Assembly: GCA_039657365.1 (NCBI GenBank)
Contig: CM077582.1
Coordinates: 48,619,818-48,683,817 of the forward strand
Direction of reading: 5' to 3'
DNA: 64,000 nucleotides
From: Stephania yunnanensis
Taxonomy: Eukaryota; Streptophyta; Magnoliopsida; Ranunculales; Menispermaceae
Shown: piece after piece, positions 1 to 11,030 of the stretch
Position numbering within the stretch: the first letter of the stretch is position 1
How the letters are laid out: each line of letters starts with the position of its first letter
The notes under the pieces: model-generated
What the model saw: the letters and a program-made list of their open reading frames with translations, nothing else
What the model was told of the DNA's origin: nothing
The model's database searches: none
Program-made: the position numbers and the translations under genes

Positions 1-1254
1 ATTAATTGTAGCCTTGGGCAATAAAATAGCCATGCCTTCCTTCAAAGTCTTGAGTTCATGTAGGATTTCTTACATATAAGTATCCATATAATTTTGACCG
101 TCTAACACATAGTTGTCAACACCACATAGAACTTTCAAGTTCCCTTTTTATTTCATCCCTGTTTCAAATTCCACAAATATACATGAAATAGGAGGTGTGT
201 TTTAAGTCACGAATTCAGTTTAGCGATTCAGCAATGATTTAATCTTATAACTTAAACCTTTGATGAGATCGATGAGGCACAAAGCCTCGATTCCACCGAT
301 TCCAGTAGTGATTCAACATCTAATCCACCAAAATTTCTGAATCCCTGTGCACGAATTCGAGTTTTTAAAATATAAATCTCAAATTGGTGTACATATTTTC
401 ATTTACACTATAAACCCTTGCACCCCTTCAACTAGGAAATCAAATTATTGTCTAGATTCAACTCTCCAAAGCCTTATTATAGCTTATTTAAGTAATTCTC
501 ACCTCGATTAGGATTACTATATAGTTTAAATAGTTTGATTTTTTATTAATTTCTAGTTTTTGAAAGAACTTCAAATTATTTATGGGTTTAAGTTTCTATT
601 GCTTACGAAGAATTACTACATAATTTATATGGTTTTAAATTGAATGGTGGTGAATAAAGTTGTTCACTTGATTTTCGGATAATTTGGAGAAATACTTGAA
701 ATTTTTACCCAAAGTGCAACTTTAAACAAAATTTAGACAATAAAGGTTGTGTTTGAATTAGTAGTTTTAAGAAATAGGTTTGGGGAGTGTGTTTTGTTTT
801 AGAAAAACTTGAATGTATCGCTAGATTGTTTCTAGTTATGAGATGATGATGATGCTTAGTAATTTATTGTCATGATTTATTTGTTTATAGACAGTTTATT
901 CATATGATAATGTGTTCAATAATTATTATTATTATTTTATATAGTTTATTTATGCTTCACGAGGTATATTTATTTTGATGAAAACCCAACTTAATTTTTA
1001 AACCTTGAGGATAAGGTTTCGAAAAAGTTTGGGGATATTTATGTGAAATTGAGTATAAAGAAGCAAAGTATGGAAAACTCAAGAGGTGGAATCCATTTAT
1101 TCAGTGTTAAAAGTTAATTGCGATTTTCGAGTTTTTGATGATACAAGTAATATTTATTCATTTTACTTTATTTAGTTAGAAAAAATATGAAGTGAATATA
1201 ATTTGGATGTAAATAGAAATGATATTATTATTACCCTTGAAAATAGAAGAGCTT
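1..1254. other. AT-rich stretch without a recognisable gene
   Basis: No convincing coding sequence is visible. The one recognisable piece is at about 985-1045, where an AACCTTGAGGA-type segment followed by AAGTTTGGGG matches, in reverse complement, the internal region of the non-autonomous LTR element at 35080-35150. This suggests a scrap of a related Tat/Ogre-like retroelement. The rest is unassigned AT-rich sequence. Confidence 0.5.
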
Positions 1255-2355
1255 ATAAAGGAAAGGAATAGTTATACCCTATTCAAATCCCTATGGGATC
1301 AAACTTTTCCATTGTGCTCGATTAAGTGCAATTGATGGTGAGCTTTTCAAACCATTCAAATCCCTCCTAATTAATGCATCCCATGTTAGCTTTACCTTGT
1401 CCGATTTCTACAGTTTCTATGGAGTCAAGTTTTCTAGTTGGGGCATTTGTAGGCCCTTTTTGCAGGCGACTAAACCATCGCAACCGCCCTTCCCTAATCT
1501 TTGTATCAATCGGTGCTACTCCTACTTGCCTTTGAATTTCTATATTTCTTATTCCATCTTTACGAGTTTTACCACACATCCACTGAAGCATCCTCATTTC
1601 TGCTACGTTCATTTTATGTAATTGTTGTTGCTTGATGTAGTCCTATCGTTATGGGAAATTCTTTTGTAGCTCCTCCAAATATCTTTATACTCATTACTAC
1701 TCCATAATACATATCCTTAATAGTATCTATATATCTAGCATGCACTCTTTTTCTTTCTAGAACCCACCAAAGAACATCTCTAGGGACCCTATCATATGTT
1801 TTTCTAAATCTAAGAATACCATATGAATAACTTTTTTCTTTTCTCTACATTTTTCTAACAATCGTCTTACAAAGAAAATCGCCTCCATAGTTGACCTCCA
1901 AGGCATGAAACCAAATTGGTTCCCTGACATTGTTGTTTCTCTTCTTAACCTATTGTTAATTATTCCTTTCCCAAAGTTTCATAGTGTGACTCATAAGTTT
2001 GATTCCCTGGTAGTTTGAGTAACTTTGAATGTCTCATTTGTTTTTGAAGATTGGCACAAGCGCGCTTCTTCTCCAATCCATTGGCATCCGTTTTGATTTT
2101 AAAATGTTATTGAAAAGTCTTGTTAACCAAGTCAATTTAATTTCTCCTAAGCATTTTCAAACCTCTATGGGTATTTCATTTGGGCCACATGCTTTCCTTA
2201 TTTTCATTATTTTCAATGCCTCTTTAACTTCTGCAATTCTAATATTGCGTGTATAGTTTACATTTCTTTCTTGGTATGAGTTTTCATCTATTATAGTATC
2301 AACTTGGCCATCATTAAATAAACTATCGAAGTAACTTCTCCATCTCTCCTTAATA
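1255..2355 (-). pseudogene. LINE reverse transcriptase, C-terminal part (broken)
   Basis: Reading leftwards from 2355 on the minus strand, fragments match plant RTE reverse transcriptases: IKERWRSYFD at the junction, then a segment resembling the NQFGFMPGRST motif (here MPWRST), an LEK-type motif A remnant near 1800, and the C-terminal MLQWMCGKTRKD...VGVAPI region (1367-1612). Between about 1640 and 1615 the reading jumps from the middle of the palm straight to the C-terminal region. The FxDD catalytic segment is therefore deleted. With the stop codons this makes the gene non-functional. The last codons (about 1260-1330) still resemble the usual AQWK..RADP tail. Confidence 0.8.
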
Positions 2356-2385
2356 CACTACAAGAAAAATGTGGAATAGCATCAA
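2356..2385 (+). repeat. CACTA left terminal inverted repeat
   Basis: It begins CACTACAAGAAAAATGTGGA and continues ATAGCATCAA. It pairs with the inverted sequence at 8021-8050, with differences clustered at bases 15-19. Confidence 0.9.
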
Positions 2386-2850
2386 AACATTTCAACAGAT
2401 TGAGTCTGTTGCTAAACAACAAATCAGCAACAATTTTGCATCAGATAGAGCGTTTGACTCGGTTGACCAAAAAGCAACAAATCAGTGACTGATTTGTGAC
2501 AAAAATTGTGACAAATTTTATTTTGTCATTTATCTGTTGCTGATTTCTCCCACCAGTATTTTCCCGCCTATTTTGTGACAGATCTGCGACAGATCAGCTA
2601 CAAAACCTAGTTTGTCGCTGATCTGTAGCTAAATCTGTGACAAATCTGCTACAGATCAGCAACAGACATAGTCTGTTGCTGATTTGTTGCTAACCAGCAA
2701 CAGATTCAATTCTTTTGCTGATTAGCGACAAATCAGCAACAGATTGTCAGCAACAGAAAAATCTGTTTCTGATCCGTCGATGATTAGCGACAAACTAGCA
2801 ACAAACAAATCAGCAACAAACTACTCTGTTGCTGATATGTCACTAAATTT
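2386..2850. repeat. CACTA left subterminal repeat array
   Basis: This is a dense run of short direct and inverted copies of AATCAGCAACAGA and its variants (TCAGCAACAG, TCTGTTGCTGAT, ATTAGCGACAAA). In En/Spm elements such subterminal arrays are the binding sites of the TNPA-type protein. That function is inferred by family; only the repeats are seen. Confidence 0.85.
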
Positions 2851-3180
2851 TAAATGGTTTTTTCAAACCAGAGGCTCTCCTTTTTTGATAAAAAAATCCA
2901 ATATATTGTTTAGTTCTAAGGTAATGTAGTAATTTAACAAAAATCCCTTTTATATTGGTGTTTTATGTTGCAAATTGCACTTAGAACAAAAACTTGCGAA
3001 TTGATTAATTAACAGTTTCCATTAAGTGCAGAACCATTGATAATTAAATAGGTGGTTTCCTAAAATCAAGGATTCTATTTTTACTTGAAAAGAACACAAT
3101 TACATAAATAAAATAAAAACCAAGTTTTAAAAATTTTGGAATCCAAAAATTATTTTTTTCAAGATCTATATCTATATGTA

Positions 3181-3183
<3 letters not shown>

Positions 3184-3238
<55 letters not shown>
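3184..3238. repeat. (TA)n microsatellite
   Basis: Uninterrupted TA dinucleotides for about 55 bases, inside the CACTA element. Confidence 0.95.
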
Positions 3239-3240
<2 letters not shown>

Positions 3241-4619
3241 ATTCAATATTAATGGCAAAATTGCTTAATTTCCTAATGTGCCCCTACTTTCAATTTTGTC
3301 ATAGGCAAGAGCAACAAAAAAAAATTGCTTTGAAGCTACTTTACGAAAACCCCATTTTTAATTAAAAGATATATCTCGATTGTACATGAAAACTTAAATT
3401 AATTAGCTAATCGATTAATCTTATTAAGATTAGTTTTGTATATAGTTAGCTAGATTAAGCCCAAACAGACATAATTAAGGGCATTGTCGAAATTTGTACT
3501 ACCAAACATATATAATGAAATTAATTGAATTGTCAAACTATACATTTTGAAATATCAACATCATCAAAACAGCCCACATGTGTTTATTTATATTTAATCT
3601 TCACGGACGACCTTAAGGGGTATAGCGTGCATAGTGGCAAAAAAAATGAGCATCCATACTCTAATTGAGGCGGAGACATCAAGTTTAATTCTTACAACTA
3701 TATTTTCTTGGTTTCTTTCGAACCATGGAGTTGGGACAGCCGATCGACTTCCATTAGATTGGATGAGCCAAATTAAAAAAATGGCTAAAAACAAATTCGT
3801 AAGCCCTTATATGTAGTTACATCAAAATATATCTATGCTTTGTGTTTTCTTTTCCTTGAACTCCGGAATGATCATAAACGCATGGTCGCCTTAGCTAAGC
3901 GATGTAGTAGAAATTAAAATTTTTAGTTGAAATTTAATTTTTTTTCATGAGATGTTGAAATTAAATTGAAAACATATATACATATAGATTTAATTTGAAT
4001 TTTCTATTAATATTAGAAGTTTGGATAGATTAAGTTTTTTTTTTTTTTTCAATTTCGATAAAGCGCCAAGGTGGAGCTACAGTGATGTATTGCCAAAATC
4101 TCATGGAGTTGAATGAATAGTGTCACATCATTTTGGTGTGGCACTATTCACATATCATATTACTATTAATTAATTTTTATTATTTTTTGTTTTGGTATTT
4201 TTTTTAAATTATCTTTGTAATTGTATTATTTTGAGATTGCAAGTCGAATTGAATAAAAAAATGATAAAAAGTTAATAGTGTAAACGACAGTGTTGATGCT
4301 TGGAGATGTGAATAATGTTAATGTCAATGTTTATATCAAAATTGATATACATATAGTTTGTTCTTGATTTGTCTTGAATAACAACAAATCAAGAACAGAT
4401 CGTCAATGTCCACGTAGGTGATCAAGCAATGATTTTGATGTTGTTTGAACAAAGAATAAAACAACAACAAATGCCACGTAGATCGTCCACGTAGGCTAAT
4501 CAAGAACAAATTTTGATTGTTGATCGATCAAGAACAAACTAGAAACAAACCATTTAAAAACTCAATTTCTAAATAGTTTTTACCAACCATTTCCTCCCTC
4601 CAAACCCATTTTCACCTCC

Positions 4620-5052
4620 AAACCCATTTTCACTGCCAAGCCGCCACCACCGCCGGAGAGCTGCCGCCACCACCGCCGGAGACCCGCCGCACCGCCGCTA
4701 CACCATCACTGCACCGTCGCCGCACCGTCGCTGCTCGTGAGCCGTCGCCATACCGTCGTCGCGCTCAAGGCGAGATCCCCCGCCGAGGCAAGCCATCGCC
4801 GCCACCTCGCCCTACACCAGATCCGCCGCCTACCCTTTCACCAGATCCGCCGCCTCCGAGGCAAGCCGTCGTCGCCGCATGTTGGACGCCCCTGAGCCGC
4901 TGCTGGTCGAACCTGCGCCGCCGCTGGTTGGACCCCGCGCCGCCGCTGCACGCACCTTGTTCCGCTCCTGGTCGGACCCGAGCCGCCGCTGGTTGGACGC
5001 CGCGCCGCCGTTGCACGCACCTTGTTCCGCTCCTGGTCGATCCCGCGCCGCC
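4620..5052. repeat. GC-rich CCG-type low-complexity segment with a 65-bp tandem duplication
   Basis: This is a sharp island of CCGCCG-rich sequence in otherwise AT-rich DNA. Two 65-bp units start at 4921 and 4986, each with CGCTGGTTGGAC...CGCACCTTGTTCCGCTCC. Open frames exist on both strands because of the composition, giving Arg/Pro/Ala-rich peptides that I do not accept as proteins. The island runs directly into the first NIPA exon remnant. It may be captured 5' gene sequence or a CACTA-derived GC-rich region. Confidence 0.7.
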
Positions 5053-5100
5053 GTTGTGGTGATTGTATGTGTTGTTACTCAAATGAATTATTTGAACAAG
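5053..5100 (+). pseudogene. Captured NIPA-type Mg transporter, exon remnant A
   Basis: Sixteen codons read VVIVCVVTQMNYLNK, matching the conserved transmembrane-loop segment of plant NIPA proteins (membrane magnesium-transporter family) that ends ..QMNYLNK at an exon boundary. The AAG of the last Lys is followed directly by GTAATG, a plausible 5' splice site. Upstream, the frame merges into the GC-rich island, so the rest of the NIPA N-terminus is absent. The next exon of the same gene lies at 6107, about 1 kb downstream in the same orientation. Confidence 0.8.
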
Positions 5101-6106
5101 GTAATGAGATCGGTTATTTTACTTTCCATTTCTTCATTCTTTTGTTTAATTGCATAAAGGTCTGGCATTCTATGTTCTTTTAGACGTTGATGATTCAATC
5201 AAACAGTATATATGTGAATGTTGTTCATTCATCTTTATATTTCTTATTTTTTACGCCTTTTGCATATGAGGGGCAACAACAGAAACAAATGGTCTGACAG
5301 TCTTATTTTTTCCTACTAAATTTCATGGATTGCATTCCTCTATAATTCTTAGAATAGAGGAACATATGTATATATTTTTTAAAAATAGTTTTGAAATAGA
5401 AACTTGTTAAATGTATTAATAACTGCAGCACTGCATCTCCATGTTAATGCTCTTGCCAGTAGATATTGTTAAGGGGGGTGTGTTGGTTAAGCTTGAGGGA
5501 AATCAAATCAGTTTTGATCTTCCGAGGCACAACTATAACCTTTAACTATTTCAGGCTTATGCACGGCCTTGAGTTTCCTTAGGCTTGAGTTGCGTTATCT
5601 CAGGCTGTGAGAAATGATAACATTCTTACCGATTCAAGAAAGCAAACTATGACCATAAACATCGAGTGGTACAAACCAGAGGCAAATCTCACTTGTAGAA
5701 TGCCAATCTGGTCGAAAAAAAAGAAAAGAAATAATGCTTGACATTCAGTGTTTGCATGGACAGCTATTCTAAGATTTCGAAACATTTTCTCCAATTAAGT
5801 TTTAGTTATATCTCTTCAGTGTCATCTCTAGTATCGCAATATTGGTTGTAAAGGTGTTTCAAAGAGCTAGTAATGCTAACTGCATGTTGGCTCCTACGGT
5901 CTAAGGTGAAAGAATGTTTTAGCTTATTTTGTGTGCCTCTTTATTTTTATGAGGTGGGCTTGGGCTGAAGCTATGAGAATTTTATTTTAACTCTTGTATT
6001 TTCTGCTGATGGCACCTAATCTTACCAATTTTAATGCCTTTGGCAAGCCTGTAGATCTTTAGCACGCATGACTTATTTGTTTTATTTTGTCACACCATTT
6101 GTGCAG

Positions 6107-6200
6107 GCCCTTGACACGTTCAACACTGCTGTTGTATCACCCATATATTATGTGATGTTTACGTCATCGACCATTTCAAGCTAGTGTGATCATGTTTAAG
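6107..6200 (+). pseudogene. Captured NIPA-type Mg transporter, exon remnant B
   Basis: It begins right after a TGCAG acceptor at 6106 and encodes ALDTFNTAVVSPIYYVMFT, a strongly conserved membrane segment of NIPA transporters. Near the end the frame is broken by one extra base: the expected ..ASVIMFK is visible only in the shifted frame. The exon is 94 bases where 93 would keep the frame. It ends at a GTAATT donor (6201). In plant NIPA proteins this peptide directly follows QMNYLNK, exactly as remnants A and B would join after splicing. Confidence 0.88.
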
Positions 6201-7195
6201 GTAATTAGTTCCTGCTGCTCAAGTATATTAATGTTTTGTTTTAATTAAAATTGTATTCTTTCTTAATTTTAGCCGAGTCTTAATTTGGGATATGTTGTTG
6301 TATTCTTTCTTAATTGCCAAATATATATTGTTTAAGACAAGTTTTTTGTAGGCACTAGTGTTATAAAAGAGGACTTTTCACAATTTACTTAGAATTATAT
6401 TTAAAATTCCATTCCCTATTTTGAATATTTATTTAGTATTATATGTGATTCATTGAATTAAAAAAGTTGGACGTCTCTTATGAAAAAAAAAATATTTATT
6501 TAGTATTATGGGATAACTCAACGGTGCCTTCAAGACACCGTAGTACGCCATGTTTTCTAAGTACACGATATTCGTCATTTGTTTGTGATTAGTTGGTTGA
6601 TTATGTAATGTCTTTTATGGTCAATAAGTCTACTTAGCAACCCTTTTATTAACAAATTAAGTGTCTCCATGCAACCCAACACATAACCTATTGACATATT
6701 TTGAGATTTGTTCTCATGCTTTTATATACATAATATAAATTAATTTGGCTTGATTTTTCTGTTGTTGTTGTTGTCTATTTTCAAACTTTGATCTAATTTC
6801 TTCCTACTCATTTGCTTTAATAGAGGTAAAATGTTTGTATTTAACCATTACGTGTCTAAATGCATGTTAGTTGATGGATGAAAATATTGAATTCTAAATG
6901 TTTTTAGAATGGTTCATTTCGTGGGCTGCATGATGTCTTCTTCTACGTTTTCAACTTCTTATATATATATGAATGAATGTACAAAAGGAAAGAAATTGAA
7001 AAAAATGCATGGAATGTCATGTATGGAAGTTCTTTCATTCCCTTTTCAGTTGGAAATTTTTTGTGTGTGTCACTATGGACGATCTTTTACGTACGAGGTC
7101 GATGAGCAAGGCTTAATTTTATGATTTTTTCATTTGTGTTTGAATATTTTTATTGCATTTCGAATATTGTTCAAGTTATTCCTTTTCATTTTCAG

Positions 7196-7230
7196 GATTT
7201 GGATGGGACACGCACTCAAATTGTATAGTG
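7196..7230 (+). pseudogene. Captured NIPA-type Mg transporter, exon remnant C
   Basis: After a TTTTCAG acceptor (7189-7195) the sequence reads DLDGTRTQIV then stops. It resembles the next conserved NIPA stretch (DWDGQ..TQIV), with Trp changed to Leu and a small deletion. No continuation of the family (..CGFVTILSGTFLLH..) is found beyond it. Short, but its order, orientation and splice context agree with remnants A and B. Confidence 0.65.
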
Positions 7231-7544
7231 TCTATCTTGTATCGGTGACACAATTGGGTAAGGGTGTGAGATTTACATTGTAGATAGATATGTAAATTAA
7301 TTTATATTGCCATCTTAATTTGTGTAGTATTTTGTTGGATAATGTTCATCTTTCATTATGAAATGTTAATCTCAACATTTTGTAGATATTTTTTGTCAAA
7401 TTTTGATAATATACAAACAATTTTTCAATTTTAATTTTAATTGTAGCAGGAAAAAATATATTTTTTTTTTCCGATTTTACTGCTGCATGAATTTACTGTT
7501 TACAGTGAACTGTAATTTTATAAAAAAAATTACCATTCCAAATA

Positions 7545-8020
7545 AGCAACACACCAAGTCTGTTGTCGATTTTGCATGGCAACAACAAAAAGTCATCATT
7601 GTTGATCTGTCATTGTTTTGCAACAAATCAAGAATAAAGCTTTTTATTGATCAAGCAAATCAAGAACATACCAAGTTCTGTTGCTAATTTGCATGATCAT
7701 CAAAAAGGTAAATGTTGCGAGATCCGTCGCTAATTTGCAACAGATCTCGCAATATGTTCGCCACTTGCGTTATTGATGTGCATATCAGCAACAGACCAAG
7801 TTTGTTGCTGATTAGCATCAGATTTGCAACAGAACCCCCTTTTCCAATCTGCAACATATTTTTTTTTCTTGTCACAAATCTATTGCTGAACAGCAACAGA
7901 ACCAAAATATGTTGCTAACTTCAATCTGCGACAAAGAGTTTAGCAACACCTCTAATATGTTGTTGATTTGTTGCTGAGTCCCTTAGCAACAAATCCGTAC
8001 CAAATCAACAACAGATTAGT
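7545..8020. repeat. CACTA right subterminal repeat array
   Basis: This is the mirror of the left array: many copies of GCAACAGA and TTGTTGCTGATT with spacers of about 10-30 bases. A third weaker cluster of AACAAATCAAGAACA units lies inside the element at about 4370-4550. Confidence 0.8.
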
Positions 8021-8050
8021 TTGTTGCTATTTCTTTTTTTTCTTGTAGTG
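8021..8050 (-). repeat. CACTA right terminal inverted repeat
   Basis: Read on the minus strand it begins CACTACAAGAAAAAAAAGAA and continues ATAGCAACAA. It is the partner of 2356-2385, immediately followed by the ATA target duplication. Confidence 0.9.
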
Positions 8051-9365
8051 ATATCATCCTCGCACGTTAAAACATTTTGATTTTCGTCCTTAATGCATCT
8101 TACATGGCTTAGGTCTTGTTTCCTTTTATCTCTTAATTTGGCTAGCTTATATATATATATTCGCCATCTCTATTACCTAACCTCGTATATAGATCTTCCC
8201 TTAAATTTGTTTTAGCTTGACTAACTACTTTTTTATCTTGTTTTCTAGCTTCTCTATATTGATTGTACACATCTTTATCTTGATACTTAGGTATTTTTTT
8301 ACACATCTCTCTTTTAATCTTAATTGCTTGTTGGAAATCCTCGTTCCACCACTATGTTTTCTTCTTTGGCAGTCCCAAGCCTTTAAATATACCTAATAAA
8401 TTTGCTCTCACTCTCCTTATGCAGCTACTCATTTCTAGCCACATTGTATTAGCATCTAAGTCAAGATTCCAAACATTTTCCTTTAGTAGTTTTTATTTAA
8501 ACTCTACTTGTTTACTATGTTTTAGGTTCCACCATTTTATTCTAGGGTCGCTAACTCTTTTATTCATATTACGTCATCGTGTTAGCTTAATATTAAGTAC
8601 TACTAACTTATGTTGGGTAGTAAGTGCTTCACCAGGTATTACTTTGCACAGTCTCTACATATTTTTCTATCTATTTTTTTGTTAAAAGAAAATCTATTTG
8701 ACTCTTGTTATGAACACTACTAAAAGTAATTATATGCGACTCCCTCTTCCTAAAACTAGTATTTGCTAAGACAAGATCGTTTGTTGAAGCAAATTCTAAG
8801 ATTGATTATCCTTCTTCATTTTTATTGTCGTAACCAAAACCTCCATGAACTCTCTCAAACCCATCGTTTCTTGCCCCGACATGCCCATTTAAATCTCCTC
8901 CAATAAAAACTTTTTCATATAATGGTATACTTTGCATAAATCCATCCATATCGTCCCAAAACTTGCGTTTGATGCTCTCACTTAATCCTACTTGTGGTGC
9001 ATAGGCGCTAAGTATGTTAATTTTTCATCTCCAATAATTAATTTAACTAGAATCAATCTATCCCTCCTTCTTTTAACCTCTATGACCTTATCCTTATAAT
9101 CATTATCCACCATAATTCCTACTTCATTGCATTTCCTATCTATACCAGTGTACCATAATTTAAACCTTGTGCTTACTGTCTCTACTCTTTTCTCCTACCC
9201 ATTTTGTCTTTTGGAGGCACGCAATATTGACTCCCCTTCTAATCATAGTATCCTCTAGTTCAATTGACTTCCTCGTAAGTGTTCCTATGTTCCATATTCC
9301 TAAACGAGTTTTTTATCCCCTTTGTATTTGTTTTCCTTTTCTATTTCTATTTTTCTATAGGATCT
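8051..9365 (-). pseudogene. LINE apurinic-type endonuclease, N-terminal part (broken)
   Basis: The minus strand encodes an APE-like endonuclease remnant. Near 9290 there is a GTLT.KSIELVDTM-like start, near 9195-9235 IACLQKTKWVGEK, and near 8876-8900 GDLNGHVG, which is the phosphodiesterase core motif. The usual catalytic Glu of the QETKW motif is Lys here (QKTKW). Frameshifts and stops break the frame repeatedly. The region ends at the CACTA insertion with NVLTCEDD, which continues into the RT part beyond 2355. Confidence 0.8.
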
Positions 9366-9411
9366 AGTATCCGTATCTATGATTTTGTTGTTGTTTTCAT
9401 ATTTGTTTTAA

Positions 9412-9571
9412 ACTAGCTTCTTTACCTACACTCGTCCTTTGTGTGGGAACCCTTGCTCAGTTTTCTTCACATCTGGGCGACGATGTGAAGGGACTAGCTT
9501 CTTTACCCACACACGTCCTATATGTGGGAACCCTTGCTCATTTTCTTCACACCCACGCGGCGATGTGAAAC
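9412..9571. repeat. Two-copy 81-bp tandem repeat at the LINE 5' end
   Basis: Two units starting ACTAGCTTCTTTACC at 9412 and 9493 are about 90% alike by eye. Each contains GTGGGAACCCTTGCTCA and a GCGACGATGTGAA-like end. A degenerate third partial copy (CACCCTTGCTCATTTCTC) follows to about 9640. The position is just upstream (in minus orientation) of the endonuclease region, where RTE-type LINEs carry their 5' untranslated region. Confidence 0.75.
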
Positions 9572-9660
9572 ACACCCTTGCTCATTTCTCACTACACTCG
9601 CGCTCCGATTCAACGCGTCGCTAGGTGGGAACGCCCTATCATTTATAGAAGATCGAAACA

Positions 9661-11030
9661 AAAGTGCAAGGTAATTAAACAAGACCAAATTTTTAAGAAT
9701 CTTGTTATACAAATATTATTGATCAAGTATTTTTATTTATTTATTTATATATAATGAAAATAGTTTATGCTACAATTAAAAGAAGAAATAGGAAATTAGC
9801 CAATTAGACTTTTCTTAGTTGGAAAGAATGCATCCTTAACTATAATGAAAGTGAGAAGAGTTAACAAAAGTTTATATATGAAAAAAATAGAGAGACCCAT
9901 AAATTTTAAAGAAAATGGAGCAGGGAATCTAGCTGTGAAAAAAATGTGAGGATAAATTCTTATAAAAAAGAAAGAATAATGGTACCTAAAGAAAATGGAG
10001 CAGGGAATTGTAGGAATTAATATGAAAAAGGAATATATATATATATATAAGGAAAAAAAAGATAGAAAAATTGGAAGGATGTTTATGAAAAGCTCTCTAA
10101 TAAAAGGTTTAGTTTTAGTGCTTATAGCTAAGTTGAGTGAAATATCTTCTTTTTCCAACATTCCAATAAATGAAAATGAAATGATAATTATTAGAGATTA
10201 AAAATTCATATTGACTTTGATCGTGGTGATATTTTAAATAGGCAGTGGCTAAACGGAACCCATAAATTACTAAATGGACACCATTACTAAGGTGTACCCA
10301 AATTTGAAAATATTTTACTAAACGGGCCTTAATTTTTTGAAAAAGATTCAACATTGCCCTTGTTTTCAACCAAACAAAGCACATCCATATCTCCCATCCG
10401 TTTTTTAGAACCCCAATTTTTGATCCCCCTACATTCAATCTTTGCGCTAGTTTGGGTCACTGTGATCGCTACATTGAGGTTGAGGGTGCACGAGGTAGGA
10501 TTAGATATGTGGTTAGTAAAGGTCAGTGAGCAAGGGGAACCACCGGTAGGGTATTTGCATTTTGTCGCTCGATTGGGTAAGTTTTTTTCATTACAATGTT
10601 AGCGATTTTGATCGTGAAGAGATTCGGCGTATTTTGGTTGTCATTTACTCGATTTTGTCCAGTGCGATTTGTGTGTGGGTTTTTTAGGGTTTAGAAACTG
10701 TTTCCCGAGATAGTCAACTTCACAAGGCCGAAAGGTGTGCATATGGCACGACTGTGTCAAACTGAGTTGGTCCTATTACGTTCGAAACCGTTGAACCGAG
10801 TGTTTAACTTGAACTTCAGTCACATATGGCCGATACCTGTACATGGGTTACGACCATCCATAACCGTAACCTATGCATACATTGCGATTTTAGTCATCCG
10901 ATAACTATTATATTGATTTCGATCATAGATATCGGAATCTCTTAAAATAGTTTTTGTTTAATTTCATATGCATAGATATAATACTATTATAGCAATACTA
11001 CATTAAACACAATTTGTATCATTTTGAGGC
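9661..11030. other. AT-rich stretch, no gene recognised
   Basis: A short duplicated motif AAAGAAAATGGAGCAGGGAA occurs at about 9908 and 9987, and there is a small TA run at about 10031-10048. From 10240 onward base composition becomes more balanced, possibly the upstream region of the PMD gene. No terminal inverted repeat could be fixed. Confidence 0.4.

Larger units (their letters stand above)
2356..8050. mobile_element. CACTA (En/Spm) DNA transposon, non-autonomous, 5695 bp, with captured gene fragments
   Basis: The left end is CACTACAAGAAAAATGTGGA and the right end is its inverted counterpart TCTTGTAGTG. Over 30 bases the two ends agree at about 25. Identical ATA triplets flank the element (2353-2355 and 8051-8053), matching the 3-bp duplication of CACTA transposons. 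Arrays of CAGCAACAGA-type units lie just inside both ends. No TNPD-like transposase or TNPA-like gene is seen. The interior instead holds a GC-rich low-complexity segment and three NIPA exon remnants, so it is a Pack-CACTA-type element that would move only with help from an autonomous relative. Confidence 0.93.
1255..9660 (-). mobile_element. RTE-clade LINE (non-LTR retrotransposon), degenerate, split by a CACTA element
   Basis: Minus-strand remnants of one LINE lie on both sides of the CACTA insertion: endonuclease at about 8054-9360 and reverse transcriptase to C-terminus at about 1255-2352. Taking out the insertion and one copy of its ATA duplication rejoins the frame exactly, giving ..CEDDIKERWRSYFD.., a stretch typical of plant RTE-type LINEs just before the RT domain. 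Both halves carry many stops and frameshifts. The 5' end probably includes the 81-bp tandem repeat at 9412-9571. The ends are approximate; no poly-A or target duplication was found. Confidence 0.85.

Noticed and set aside
4765..5157. Open frames of 60-105 codons on both strands
   Set aside because: They arise from CCG-rich low-complexity sequence; only the last 16 codons on the plus strand match a known protein (NIPA exon A).
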